The notes below the pieces were generated by a model. It was not told where the DNA came from. It searched no databases and saw only the letters and a list, made by a program, of their open reading frames with translations. Source: Pseudomonadota bacterium (GTDB lineage Bacteria > Pseudomonadota > Alphaproteobacteria > Rhizobiales > Pleomorphomonadaceae). Taken from it: a DNA stretch of 64,000 nucleotides. The translations under genes were made by a program, and so were the position numbers. Positions 1 to 8,982 of the stretch are shown here, piece by piece (the stretch's first letter is position 1; each line of letters opens with the position of its first letter). The stretch is taken from the NCBI GenBank assembly GCA_023436885.1, contig JAEZHI010000039.1:1-64000 (forward strand), read 5' to 3'.

Positions 1-116
1 ACCAGACCAAGGTCATGAACGGCACCCTCGTCCGTATCCTCTCCTGGTACGACAACGAGTGGGGCTTCTCCAACCGCATGGCCGACACCGCCGTCGCCAT
101 CGCCAAGACCCTCTGA
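1..116 (+). CDS. gap: Glyceraldehyde-3-phosphate dehydrogenase, C-terminal end (partial)
   Basis: The window opens inside this gene; codons read from base 3 to a TGA at 114-116 and give 37 residues. The tail contains SWYDNEWGFSNRM, the well-conserved C-terminal signature of bacterial and eukaryotic GAPDH, in which the WYDNEWG segment borders the NAD and active-site region. The enzyme oxidises glyceraldehyde-3-phosphate to 1,3-bisphosphoglycerate with NAD+. It is followed by a strong terminator and then pyk, so the two glycolytic genes lie together but are probably separately transcribed. The catalytic cysteine region lies off the window. Confidence 0.93.
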   Translation, partial: QTKVMNGTLVRILSWYDNEWGFSNRMADTAVAIAKTL

Positions 117-140
117 TCCAGACCGAAGCCAAGACACAGG

Positions 141-170
141 AATCCCGCCCGCAAGGCGGGATTCTTTTTT
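141..170 (+). terminator. Intrinsic terminator of gap
   Basis: A perfect 9-bp stem (141-149 with 155-163), loop CGCAA, followed by CTTTTTT. It lies 25 bp after the gap stop. The remaining 180 bp before pyk shows no gene and presumably holds the pyk promoter. Confidence 0.93.
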
Positions 171-350
171 GTGCCTAGCCTTGTTCGCGGGGCTGCCTTG
201 CGGCACCGAGACGGAAGCGGCACTTCCCCTTTCCTCAGCCTTACGTGTATACGAAGGCGACGCTGATCTGGACTTTCCCGCAGGGGTCGAGCCCCGAAGG
301 CATTTTCGTCCAGCCAGTTTTTCAAAGACGATAGATGTCAAGGAGCAGAC

Positions 351-1814
351 ATGAGCGCGCCGGCACCCTCGAAAACGGGCAGCAATCCAAAGATCCGCCG
401 GCGCCAGACCAAGGTGGTCGCCACGATCGGACCAGCCTCCGGCACCATCGAGGTGATCCGCGAGTTGGTTGCCGCTGGCGCGGACGTGTTCCGTCTCAAC
501 TTCAGCCACGGCGCGCATGAAGAGCATCGGGCTCGCTTCGATATCCTGCGTCAGGTAGAGGCCGAGACCGGCCGCCCCATCGCCGTCATGGCCGATCTTC
601 AAGGACCAAAGCTGCGTATCTCGACGTTCGCTGAGGGGTCCATCGAGCTCGCCGAGGGACAGACCTTCCGTCTCGACCTGTCGAAAGAGCCCGGCGACAA
701 CACCCGCGTCGGCTTGCCCCACCCGGAAATCTTCGCGGCCCTGAAGCCGAACACCGATGTGCTGCTTGATGACGGCCGTGTCCGCCTTCATGTCGTCAGT
801 TGTGCCAAGGATCACGCCGTCACCACGGTGGTGAGCGGCCGTGGCCTCTCCAATCGCAAGGGCGTCAATGTTCCCGATGTCGTCCTGCCTCTGTCGGCGC
901 TGACACCCAAGGATCGCAAGGACCTCGCCTTTGCGCTCGACCTCGGCGTGGACTGGATCGCCCTCTCCTTCGTCCAGCGCCCCGAGGACCTGATCGAAGC
1001 TCGTGGGTTGATCGGCGACCGCGCTGCCCTGCTGGCCAAAATCGAGAAGCCGCAGGCGATCGACACTCTCAGCGCGATCATCGAGCTCGCCGATGGCGTC
1101 ATGGTGGCGCGCGGCGATCTTGGCGTCGAGATGCGCCCGGAAGACGTGCCGACGCTGCAGAAGCGTATCGTCCGTGAATCCCGCCAGGCCGGCAAGCCGG
1201 TGATCGTCGCCACCCAGATGCTGGAATCGATGGTCACCAGTCCGGCGCCGACCCGCGCTGAAGCATCCGACGTCGCCACCGCCGTGTTTGACGGTGCCGA
1301 TGCGGTCATGCTGTCGGCTGAGACCGCCGCCGGCGCCTATCCAGTCGCCGCTGTCGCCATCATGGACAGCATCGCTCAGCGTGTCGAACATGATCCGCTC
1401 TATCGCCAGATCATCGAGGCACAGCGCCTGCCCTTCGGAGCCGAGACGTCGTCGGACGCCATTACCCACGCCGCCAAGCAGATTGCCGGCGCTCTCGACG
1501 CCAAGGCCATCATCACCTACACCGCCACGGGTTCGACGACCTTGCGTGTCACCCGCGAGCGTCCCGGCGTACCTGTGCTCTGCGTGACGCCCGACCTCAT
1601 CAAGACGCGCAAGCTGATGCTTGCTTACGGCGTGCTCGTCATTCCGACGCCACTGTTCCGTCGCTTCCAGGACAAGGTGAATACGGGCGTTACTTTGGCC
1701 CTCGATCTCGGCATAGCCGAACTTGGGGATACCCTGGTCGTGACCGCTGGTGAGGGAGTGCCGGGCTCCACCAATGTTTTGCGCATCGTCACCGTCGGCG
1801 AAGCGACGTTCTGA
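351..1814 (+). CDS. pyk: Pyruvate kinase
   Basis: 487 residues, close to the usual 470-480. It transfers phosphate from phosphoenolpyruvate to ADP, the last step of glycolysis, in the cytoplasm. The N-terminus carries the family KVVATIGPAS start and FRLNFSHG; the centre carries KIEKPQAI and the signature VMVARGDLGVEM with its metal/substrate acidic residues, then VATQMLESM and the ASDVATAVFDGADAVMLS block. A C-terminal regulatory-type domain follows (about 360-487). AAGGAG lies 7-8 bp before the ATG, so the start is secure. It sits between gap and the formate channel/PFL genes, grouping pyruvate formation with anaerobic pyruvate use. A terminator follows. Confidence 0.97.
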   Translation: MSAPAPSKTGSNPKIRRRQTKVVATIGPASGTIEVIRELVAAGADVFRLNFSHGAHEEHRARFDILRQVEAETGRPIAVMADLQGPKLRISTFAEGSIELAEGQTFRLDLSKEPGDNTRVGLPHPEIFAALKPNTDVLLDDGRVRLHVVSCAKDHAVTTVVSGRGLSNRKGVNVPDVVLPLSALTPKDRKDLAFALDLGVDWIALSFVQRPEDLIEARGLIGDRAALLAKIEKPQAIDTLSAIIELADGVMVARGDLGVEMRPEDVPTLQKRIVRESRQAGKPVIVATQMLESMVTSPAPTRAEASDVATAVFDGADAVMLSAETAAGAYPVAAVAIMDSIAQRVEHDPLYRQIIEAQRLPFGAETSSDAITHAAKQIAGALDAKAIITYTATGSTTLRVTRERPGVPVLCVTPDLIKTRKLMLAYGVLVIPTPLFRRFQDKVNTGVTLALDLGIAELGDTLVVTAGEGVPGSTNVLRIVTVGEATF

Positions 1815-1857
1815 GCCGCAGACACCTATCGCCGATCGTCATTCGTTTATTTCAGTT

Positions 1858-1890
1858 CGCGCGCTCCCCTGCGGAGCGCGCGATACTTTT
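1858..1890 (+). terminator. Intrinsic terminator of pyk
   Basis: A 10-bp perfect GC-rich stem (1858-1867 with 1873-1882), loop CCTGC, then ATACTTTT. It is 44 bp past the pyk stop. The T-tract is short, so it may be leaky. Confidence 0.8.
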
Positions 1891-2020
1891 ATGGGCATCG
1901 CGACCGGAAGACAGTCACGCCGGCGGCCACTGCGGAATCTTGCGTAATTATCTCCTCTTTACATTTACACGCCGGCCAGTATCGCTGACGCCAGAATAAG
2001 TTGAACTGGAGATACCCCAA

Positions 2021-2932
2021 ATGGCGGACAATGTGCCCGGACAGGCCAATACACTTCTCGGCCTAGATGCCTACGCGCCAGCCGAAATCCAGGACAAGGT
2101 CGAAAAGCTTGGCGTCAAGAAGGCGCGCATGCCAATGCTGGCCAGCCTGGCGCTAGCCGTCATCGCAGGCGGATCGATCGGCCTCGGCGCGCTATTCTTT
2201 GGTATCGTGCTGGCCGATCCGACACTCGGCTTTGCCGCCCAACGTCTTCTGGGCGGTCTCGTCTTCACCCTGGGCCTGGCGTTGGTGATGATCGGCGGCG
2301 CGGAGCTTTTCACCGGCAACTGCCTGATCATCATGGCTTGGGCAAACCGCCAGCTGCGCACCGGCGAGGTGCTGCGCAACTGGGCGATCATCTGGATCGG
2401 CAATTTGGTCGGCGCTCTCGGTCTCGTGTTTCTTGTCTACATGGCGCATACGGCGGCCCTCAATAACGACGGCTTCGGCAACGGCCTGATCAAGCTCGCC
2501 GTGGGCAAGGTGTCTCCCGATGCGATCACAATCTTCTTCAAGGGCATACTCTGCAACATTCTGGTCTGCCTCGCCGTATGGCTCAGTTATGCCGGCCGTT
2601 CGGTAACCGACAAGCTGTTCGGAATGGTATTGCCAGTAACAGCATTCATTGCCGCCGGTTTCGAGCATTGCGTCGCCAACATGTTCATCCTGCCCTATGC
2701 CTGGGTGTTGATTCAGACGGGTCATGCGCCCGAGGGCGTGGATGTGTCGGTCCTGACCTTGGGCGCAATCATTCACAACCTTATTCCGGCAACCCTCGGC
2801 AATATCGTTGGCGGCGCAGGTTTCGTTGGCGGCATCTACTGGCTGGTGTACCGCAAGGCGCTTGGCGGCCTGACGCCGCTGCCCACCGCAGAACCGCGTC
2901 GAGTGCAAGGCAGATCTTCTCGTAACGGATAA
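2021..2932 (+). CDS. focA: Formate/nitrite transporter family channel (FocA type)
   Basis: 303 residues with six hydrophobic segments, matching the pentameric FNT family of the inner membrane that moves formate (or nitrite) across the membrane. The family block GNCLIIMAWANRQL is present, as are the small-residue-rich helices and a C-terminal region with AAGFEHCVANM, the conserved FNT segment containing the key histidine. Start: ATG preceded by CTGGAG at a suitable distance. It lies directly upstream of pflB and pflA, so export of PFL-derived formate is the natural role. The order focA-pflB-pflA resembles enterobacteria, but here focA has its own terminator and a 560-bp gap before pflB. Confidence 0.93.
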   Translation: MADNVPGQANTLLGLDAYAPAEIQDKVEKLGVKKARMPMLASLALAVIAGGSIGLGALFFGIVLADPTLGFAAQRLLGGLVFTLGLALVMIGGAELFTGNCLIIMAWANRQLRTGEVLRNWAIIWIGNLVGALGLVFLVYMAHTAALNNDGFGNGLIKLAVGKVSPDAITIFFKGILCNILVCLAVWLSYAGRSVTDKLFGMVLPVTAFIAAGFEHCVANMFILPYAWVLIQTGHAPEGVDVSVLTLGAIIHNLIPATLGNIVGGAGFVGGIYWLVYRKALGGLTPLPTAEPRRVQGRSSRNG

Positions 2933-3025
2933 CCACTTGGAATTGTTCTGCCGCTCGGCGCTGCATGTGCTGCAACGCTGCTCCGCAGGTCTGCATGGCT
3001 AGCACAAGGTGTTCGACGTGACCGA

Positions 3026-3054
3026 GAGGGGCCTCAACGGGCCCCTCGCTTTTT
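3026..3054 (+). terminator. Intrinsic terminator of focA
   Basis: An 8-bp perfect stem (3026-3033 with 3040-3047), loop TCAACG, then GCTTTTT. It uncouples focA from pflB. Confidence 0.88.
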
Positions 3055-3493
3055 GATTGTGGCCATTTGCGACACTGGAGTCGTAAATGACCCAGGTTTA
3101 TGAAGTTGCGAAGCATTTTCTTCGGTGCAAAATTGGCCGTTTTCCTTCATGTTTTTAAAAGTCGCACTATTCGGCGCTTTTCTAAAAGGTTTCAATTTTC
3201 TCTCCGCTTTTGCGAGCGCCCCACACTGAAGCGAAGCGGCGTCCGGCCACTTCAACCTCAGGGTGCATGCATATCGAGACAGGCTGATCGGACACTGGCG
3301 CAACGCCAGTTCAGAACCCAGGCAATAGCGCAGCATTACTTACTTAACCTTTGAACTCATATATTACATGAAGGGTGCGAAGCACTTGCAAATCACCTTG
3401 ATTTCGCAGGACTACGTAAGTGATTTATGTTATACGTTCTCGGACGCATAACTTTCCGGCCATCGAGCTGGTGATAAAACTGGAGAGAAAGCC
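3055..3493. promoter_or_regulatory. Long upstream region of pflB
   Basis: 439 bp without a convincing gene and visibly richer in A/T than its surroundings. At 3390-3404 there is a perfect 6-3-6 inverted repeat, AAATCA-CCT-TGATTT, about 90 bp before pflB; it contains a TTGAT half-site as in FNR/FixK boxes, but the standard TTGAT-N4-ATCAA arrangement is not met. ACTGGAG 8 bp before the pflB ATG is the ribosome site. Small open frames here resemble no known protein. Confidence 0.4.
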
Positions 3494-5776
3494 ATGAATG
3501 TCTATGCGCGCGAACCGTTCGACACCGAAACGGAGCTCTCCGCCCAGGACCCCTGGCGCGGCTTTCTTCCGGGCACTTGGACCCGTGAGATCGATGTCCG
3601 CAGCTTCATCATCGCCAACGTCACGCCTTACGAGGGCGATGCCAGCTTCCTGGCTGGCATCACGCCCCGCACCGCCGACCTCTGGGAAAAGCTGAAGGTT
3701 CATCTGAAGGCCGAGCGTGACAAGGGCGGCGTGCTGGACGTCGATGTTTCCACTCCGTCTTCCATTACCTCCCACAAAGCCGGCTATATCGCCGAGGAGC
3801 TCGAGCAGATCGTCGGTCTGCAGACCGACGCGCCGCTGAAGCGGGCCATCATGCCGTTCGGCGGCTACCGCATGGTCAAGAACGGGCTCGAGGCCTACGG
3901 CTTCAAGGCCGATACCTCGCTCGACAAGGTCTTCCCCAAGCTGCGCAAGACCCACAATGATGCGGTCTTCGATGTCTACACCCCAGAAATGCTGGCCTGC
4001 CGCAAGTCCGGTATCATCACCGGCCTTCCGGATGCCTACGGCCGCGGCCGCATTATTGGCGACTATCGCCGCGTTGCTCTCTACGGCGTCAACCGCCTGA
4101 TCGAGGACAAGCAGACCCAGCTCAAGAGCTACGAGCTCGCCACGATCGACGAAGACGTGCTGCGCGCTCGCGAGGAAACCGCCGAGCAGATCAAGGCTTT
4201 GAAGGAACTCGTCAAGCTCGGGGAGATCTATGGTTTCGACCTCAGCCGTCCGGCCCTCAACGGCCGTGAAGCGGTGCAGTGGACGTATCTCGCCTACCTC
4301 GCTGCGGTGAAGGAGGCCAACGGCGCCGCCATGTCGCTCGGCCGCGTCTCCAGCTTCCTGGACATCTTCATTCAGCGCGACATCGCCGAAGGCGAGCTCA
4401 ATGAGGCCGAGGCGCAGGAGTTGTTCGACCACTTCGTCATGAAGCTCCGCATCGTCCGCTTCCTCCGCACGCCAGAATACGATCAGCTGTTCTCCGGTGA
4501 TCCGACCTGGGTGACCGAGTCCATCGGCGGCATGGCCATCGATGGCCGTCCGCTGGTCACCAAGTCGTCATTCCGCATGCTGAACACACTGAACACCCTC
4601 GGGCCGGCTCCCGAGCCGAACCTGACGGTTCTCTGGTCCGAGCATCTGCCGAAGGGCTTCCGCGACTTCTGTGCCGACACCTCCATCCGGACCTCGTCGA
4701 TCCAGTACGAGAACGACGACCTGATGCGTCCCTACTGGGGTGACGACTATGGCATCGCCTGCTGCGTCTCCGCCATGCGGATCGGCAAGCAGATGCAGTT
4801 CTTCGGTGCCCGCGCCAACCTCGCCAAGACACTGCTCTACGCGATCAATGGCGGCCGCGACGAGAAGAGCGGTGCCCAGGTTGGACCGGCGCTCGCCCCG
4901 GTGGTCGGTGACTATCTCGAGTTCGAAGACGTCAAGGCCAAGCTCCTGCCCATGATGGAGTGGCTCGCCCGGGTCTACGTCAACGCTCTGAACTCCATCC
5001 ACTACATGCACGACAAGTACATGTACGAGCGGATCGAGATGGCGCTGCACGATCGCGATATCCTGCGCACCATGGCCTGCGGCATTGCCGGTCTGTCTGT
5101 TGCTGCCGACAGCCTCAGCGCCATTAAGCACGCCAAGGTGAAGATCATCCGCGACGAGCGTGGCCTTGCCACCGACTTCGAGATCGACGGTGACTATCCC
5201 GCCTTTGGCAACAACGACGACCGTGTGGACGAGATCGCCGTGTGGCTGACCGAGACGTTCATGGGCTGCATCCGCAAGCACAAGACGTATCGTAACGCCA
5301 TGCCGACGCAGTCGATCCTGACGATCACCTCCAACGTCGTCTACGGCAAGAAGACGGGCAACACGCCGGATGGCCGCAAGGCTGGCGTTCCCTTCGCGCC
5401 GGGTGCCAACCCGATGCACGGCCGCGACAAGAACGGTGCCGTCGCCTCCATGGCATCGGTGGCCAAGCTGCCCTACTCCCATGCACAGGACGGCATCAGC
5501 TACACCTTCTCGATCGTGCCGTCGGCTCTCGGCTCCACCAGCGAGGACCGGGTGAACAACCTCGACAGCCTGCTCAGCGGCTACTTCCTGCAGGGCGGTC
5601 ACCACATCAACGTCAACGTGTTCGACCGCGAGACACTGGTCGATGCCATGGAGCACCCCGAGCTCTATCCGCAGCTGACCATCCGCGTGTCGGGCTACGC
5701 GGTGAACTTCATCAAGCTGACGCGTGAGCAGCAGCTCGATGTCATCAGCCGGACCTTCCATGGCGCATCAAACTAA
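3494..5776 (+). CDS. pflB: Formate acetyltransferase (pyruvate formate-lyase)
   Basis: 760 residues, the same size as the E. coli enzyme. It converts pyruvate and CoA to acetyl-CoA and formate anaerobically by glycyl-radical chemistry. The adjacent catalytic cysteines are Cys423-Cys424 within GIACCVSAMRIGKQMQFFG, and the radical glycine is Gly734 in RVSGYAVNF near the C-terminus, the same position as in E. coli. The start has ACTGGAG upstream. It needs the activase encoded next (pflA), whose start overlaps the pflB end. Downstream acetate genes are not in view. The protein is complete and no key residue is missing. Confidence 0.97.
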   Translation: MNVYAREPFDTETELSAQDPWRGFLPGTWTREIDVRSFIIANVTPYEGDASFLAGITPRTADLWEKLKVHLKAERDKGGVLDVDVSTPSSITSHKAGYIAEELEQIVGLQTDAPLKRAIMPFGGYRMVKNGLEAYGFKADTSLDKVFPKLRKTHNDAVFDVYTPEMLACRKSGIITGLPDAYGRGRIIGDYRRVALYGVNRLIEDKQTQLKSYELATIDEDVLRAREETAEQIKALKELVKLGEIYGFDLSRPALNGREAVQWTYLAYLAAVKEANGAAMSLGRVSSFLDIFIQRDIAEGELNEAEAQELFDHFVMKLRIVRFLRTPEYDQLFSGDPTWVTESIGGMAIDGRPLVTKSSFRMLNTLNTLGPAPEPNLTVLWSEHLPKGFRDFCADTSIRTSSIQYENDDLMRPYWGDDYGIACCVSAMRIGKQMQFFGARANLAKTLLYAINGGRDEKSGAQVGPALAPVVGDYLEFEDVKAKLLPMMEWLARVYVNALNSIHYMHDKYMYERIEMALHDRDILRTMACGIAGLSVAADSLSAIKHAKVKIIRDERGLATDFEIDGDYPAFGNNDDRVDEIAVWLTETFMGCIRKHKTYRNAMPTQSILTITSNVVYGKKTGNTPDGRKAGVPFAPGANPMHGRDKNGAVASMASVAKLPYSHAQDGISYTFSIVPSALGSTSEDRVNNLDSLLSGYFLQGGHHINVNVFDRETLVDAMEHPELYPQLTIRVSGYAVNFIKLTREQQLDVISRTFHGASN

Positions 5777-6584
5777 CATCCTTGACGTCCGGGACGCTCC
5801 GCGCGTCCCGGGTGTCCACGCCGACGATGGACATGCTCACCCTGCCCGTCGTCCTGTGGCCCACGGTTTCGTTCATTCGAAGGAAGCCGGCGGCGCCGTC
5901 GATGGCCCCGGCATCCGCTACGTGCTGTTCGTGTCTGGCTGTCCGCTTCGCTGCCAGTACTGCCACAACCCCGATACCTGGCATATGCGCAAGGGCAAGG
6001 AGACCTCGGTAGGCGAGATCGTTGCCGAGATGGCCAGCTACTCCAACTTCCTGAAGCGTGCCAAGGGCGGCATCACCATCACAGGCGGCGAGCCGCTGAC
6101 GCAGGTGGAGTTTACAGCCGAGATCTTCCACGCAGCCAAGGCGATGGGCCTGCACACGGCTCTGGATACATCGGGGTTCCTCGGCAAGCGCGTGTCTGAC
6201 GAGATGCTCGAGGACATCGATCTCGTTCTTCTCGACATCAAGGCCTTCACCGAGGAAACCTATTTCGAGGTGACCGGCGCCCAGCTCCAACCGACGCTCG
6301 ACTTTGCCCGCCGCCTATCGGCCAAGGGCAAGACGATCTGGCTGCGCTACGTGCTGGTGCCGGGCCTCACGGACAAGCTCGATGAAATCGAGGGGCTCGC
6401 AGCCTTCGCAGCCGAACTCGGTGTTGTCGAACGTGTCGACGTCCTGCCCTTCCACAAGCTCGGCGAGTTCAAGTGGAAGGAATGCGGTCGCGAATACAAG
6501 TTGGCCGACACTGAGCCGCCGTCGCGCGAACTGATCGAACAAGTGCGCTCGATCTTCCGTGGCCACGGTCTGAAAGCCAGCTAG
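5760..6584 (+). CDS. pflA: Pyruvate formate-lyase-activating enzyme (radical SAM)
   Basis: 274 residues from the ATG at 5760, which overlaps the last 17 bases of pflB and suggests translational coupling. The radical-SAM [4Fe-4S] motif is Cys61-x3-Cys65-x2-Cys68 (CPLRCQYC), followed by HNPDTW as in PflA. GGAVDGPGIR before it and TGGEPLTQ after it are family blocks. The enzyme uses S-adenosylmethionine to put the glycyl radical on PflB. Compared with E. coli PflA (246 residues) there is about 30 residues of extra, low-complexity N-terminus; a GTG at 5856 would give a standard-length protein but lacks a clear ribosome site, as does 5760. An ATG at 5724 is in frame but seems too far upstream. Confidence 0.93.
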   Translation: MAHQTNILDVRDAPRVPGVHADDGHAHPARRPVAHGFVHSKEAGGAVDGPGIRYVLFVSGCPLRCQYCHNPDTWHMRKGKETSVGEIVAEMASYSNFLKRAKGGITITGGEPLTQVEFTAEIFHAAKAMGLHTALDTSGFLGKRVSDEMLEDIDLVLLDIKAFTEETYFEVTGAQLQPTLDFARRLSAKGKTIWLRYVLVPGLTDKLDEIEGLAAFAAELGVVERVDVLPFHKLGEFKWKECGREYKLADTEPPSRELIEQVRSIFRGHGLKAS

Positions 6585-6615
6585 GGAACATTGATAGAGA
6601 CAGCTGAAAAGACCT

Positions 6616-6650
6616 GGGGGCGCCGAAGCGCCCCCTGTTCGTTTCTCGTT
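6616..6650 (+). terminator. Intrinsic terminator of the pfl unit
   Basis: An 8-bp all-GC stem (6616-6623 with 6628-6635) closed by a CGAA tetraloop and followed by TGTTCGTTTCTCGTTTT. It sits between pflA and the convergent EF-G-like gene. Confidence 0.85.
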
Positions 6651-6662
6651 TTCGCGATGGCG

Positions 6663-8735
6663 TCACGCTGCCGCAAGTTCGGTCTTTCGCTTGTCGACCA
6701 CCTTTTGCGCCACAGCCCCCGTCACCTCCTGAAGGTGATCGAAAGCGGCTTCGAAGGTGCCGACACCGGCAGTCGCCGACCGCAGTTCGACGATCAGCAT
6801 GCCCATCTCCGCCTGCGGGATCAGCGCTTCCGTGACATCCCAGCCCTGCCAGCCTTCGCGCCCATCGAAGCCGAGCAATTGGCCGCGCCGACCGGTAACG
6901 ATCTGATTGACGCGGGCGGTGAAGTCACTTGGACCGTAGAACCTCACCTTGAGGATCGGCTCCAGGAGAACGGGCGAGCACTGCGGCAATCCTTCCCGCA
7001 TGCCGATGCCAGCCGCCGTCTTGAAGGCCATATCCGAACTATCGACCGGGTGGAACGACCCGTCGGAAAGTGTGACCTTCACATCGACGAGCGGGAAGCC
7101 AAGGGCGCCGCGCTTCAGACTATCGACGACGCCTTCCTCAATGGCAGGGAAGAAGTTCTTCGGCACGGCGCCGCCGGTCACGACCTCGGCAAAGGTAAAG
7201 CCCTTGCCACGCGCCTGCGGTTCGATGGTCAGCACGCAATCGCCAAACTGACCGTGACCGCCGGATTGCTTCTTGTGGCGGCCGCGAACGGTCGTCGACG
7301 ACTTAATGGTCTCCCGATAGGGAATGATCGGATCTCTCGTCACCACGGCGACACCGAAACGGTTCTGCAAGCGTTCGAGCTGCACGCGCAGGTGCATCTC
7401 GCCCTGTCCCTCAATGCGTGTTTCGGCGGTATCGGCATCCTGAATGACGACCAGCGAAGGATCCTCCTCAGCAAGACGGCTCAGGGCCGTCGAGAGCTTG
7501 ACGTCGTCCTTGGCCTCTTTTGGCGCCACCACCATGGAAATGACGGGCGGCGGTGGGACGAGCGGGGCGAGATCCTTGGGGGGCGCCTTGGCGGAGGACA
7601 GCGTCGATCCGGTCTCGGCAGGGTCGACCTTGCCGATGCCGACAACCGCGCCGGCAGTGGCCTCGGTTATCTTGACCGGCGTTCCCGTCCCCAGGGCATA
7701 AAGCCCAGAGACTCGCCCCACAGCTCCATCGGCGGCGGTAAGGGCCAGGCCGTCCGTCAGCTTGCCCGAGAGCACGCGGACGATGGACAGCTTGCCGGCG
7801 TGCGATGTTTGCACGGTCTTGGCGACCTGGACGATAGCATCCGCTCCGGCACCAAGTCCAAGGCGAGCTCTTGTCTCCTCGATACCGGCGGCGTCGTGGC
7901 GCAAGGCTTTCAGAAGGCGGGTGATGCCATTGCCGCGCTCGGCCGAGCCGATGAAGACCGGTGTGATCTGGCCAGACCGCATTTCCTTGCGCAGATCCTG
8001 GAAAACCTGGCTGCGGTCGGGCGCAACGTCGGACAGCAACTCTTCCATCAACTCGTCATCATAGTCGGCGAGGCGCTCCAGCATTTCGTAGCGGGCAGCC
8101 AGTTCGTCGGCCTGATGATCGGAGGGAATGGGAACTTCCTGGCTTTCGGCATGCTCGCGGTAAACCAGAGCGCGCTCCAGCGCCAGTTCGATGGTACCGA
8201 TCGTGGTGCCATCCTTCCAGATCGGGATCTGGCGCAGCACCAGCGGCGTTGTCGAGGCCGATTGCATCAGCTTCAGTGTGTCACGCAGCGTCGCAGTGGC
8301 CTTGTCGATCTTGTTGACGAACAGCACATGCGGCACACCGGCCACTTCGAGCTGCCTCAGCACCAGTTGCAGCGCCGGGATCTTCTTCTCGTCCGCCTCG
8401 CAAACGACGACCGCAATATCGGCCACAGCGAGGACGGGCTGCATTTCAAATGCGAATTCAACAAAGCCGGGGCAATCAAGGAAGGTATACCGATCGCCGA
8501 GGAACTCGGCATCTGCGGCATTGAGATCAACGCCCATCCCGTGGGCACGCGCCTCCTTGGATCTATCGCCGACACTGGTGCCGGCCGCCACGTTGCCGGC
8601 CTTCGGAATTGCCCCCGTCCGCTCGAGGATCGCCTCGAGAAGCGTCGTCTTGCCGCTGCCGTGAGGCCCCACGATAGCAACGCAACGGGGGCCGGCTGCT
8701 CTGCCGTTGGCGGATGTTCCAGATTGTCCTGACAT
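6663..8735 (-). CDS. Elongation factor G-like translational GTPase
   Basis: 690 residues with the EF-G domain order: GTPase domain, domain II, and III-V. The P-loop is GPHGSGKTT (from residue 23), not the canonical AHIDAGKTT of FusA; G3 is DCPGF, not DTPGH; G4 is NKID. This marks the divergent EF-G-like (EF-G2) group annotated as 'elongation factor G-like', not the housekeeping FusA, which normally lies in the str operon with tufA. Its role in translation is not settled. TGGAGG stands 7-8 bp before the ATG. The gene stands alone, convergent with pflA, and its 5' leader has two hairpins (8781-8849). Confidence 0.9.
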   Translation of the reverse strand: MSGQSGTSANGRAAGPRCVAIVGPHGSGKTTLLEAILERTGAIPKAGNVAAGTSVGDRSKEARAHGMGVDLNAADAEFLGDRYTFLDCPGFVEFAFEMQPVLAVADIAVVVCEADEKKIPALQLVLRQLEVAGVPHVLFVNKIDKATATLRDTLKLMQSASTTPLVLRQIPIWKDGTTIGTIELALERALVYREHAESQEVPIPSDHQADELAARYEMLERLADYDDELMEELLSDVAPDRSQVFQDLRKEMRSGQITPVFIGSAERGNGITRLLKALRHDAAGIEETRARLGLGAGADAIVQVAKTVQTSHAGKLSIVRVLSGKLTDGLALTAADGAVGRVSGLYALGTGTPVKITEATAGAVVGIGKVDPAETGSTLSSAKAPPKDLAPLVPPPPVISMVVAPKEAKDDVKLSTALSRLAEEDPSLVVIQDADTAETRIEGQGEMHLRVQLERLQNRFGVAVVTRDPIIPYRETIKSSTTVRGRHKKQSGGHGQFGDCVLTIEPQARGKGFTFAEVVTGGAVPKNFFPAIEEGVVDSLKRGALGFPLVDVKVTLSDGSFHPVDSSDMAFKTAAGIGMREGLPQCSPVLLEPILKVRFYGPSDFTARVNQIVTGRRGQLLGFDGREGWQGWDVTEALIPQAEMGMLIVELRSATAGVGTFEAAFDHLQEVTGAVAQKVVDKRKTELAAA

Positions 8736-8780
8736 GGCTGACCTCCACAGATGTTTCCGTTATGTTCTCACCTGTTCAAT

Positions 8781-8849
8781 TCCGCAGCCCCCGATTTTCG
8801 GGACTGCGGACCACTCATGCTCGGATCGGATGCCCCTCCTCGGGCATCC
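8781..8849 (-). promoter_or_regulatory. Paired hairpins in the leader of the EF-G-like gene
   Basis: Two stems lie in the 5' region. One pairs 8828-8835 with 8842-8849 (8 bp, loop CTCCTC). The other pairs 8781-8793 with 8798-8810 (about 12 bp with a bulge, TTTT loop). Neither has a U-tract on the minus strand, so they are leader structures, not terminators. The rest of 8736-9029 contains no gene I can support. Confidence 0.45.
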
Positions 8850-8982
8850 CGACATGGCGAGAATGTGCCCGTTTTTGAGGGTTGGCAATACGGAGGAATG
8901 ACCGTTGGCTACGAACCCGACTAAGGGATGAAGCCGATGGCAAATGGCTTCGGCCGGGCTGGAAACACCCGCCTGCAACTGA

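Noticed and set aside
2192..2908. 238-codon minus-strand frame
   Set aside because: Antisense of focA; the plus-strand gene has the membrane-channel pattern and a ribosome site.
3034..3354. Small frames on both strands between focA and pflB
   Set aside because: They overlap the focA terminator or an AT-rich leader and show no conserved pattern.
3390..3404. FNR/FixK box before pflB
   Set aside because: Only one TTGAT half-site fits; the second half and four-base spacing are not there, so I list it as a plain dyad.
6591..8732. 713-codon open frame on the plus strand
   Set aside because: It is the antisense shadow of the EF-G-like gene, which has clear GTPase motifs on the minus strand; the plus-strand product is rich in His, Arg and Asp with no family features.
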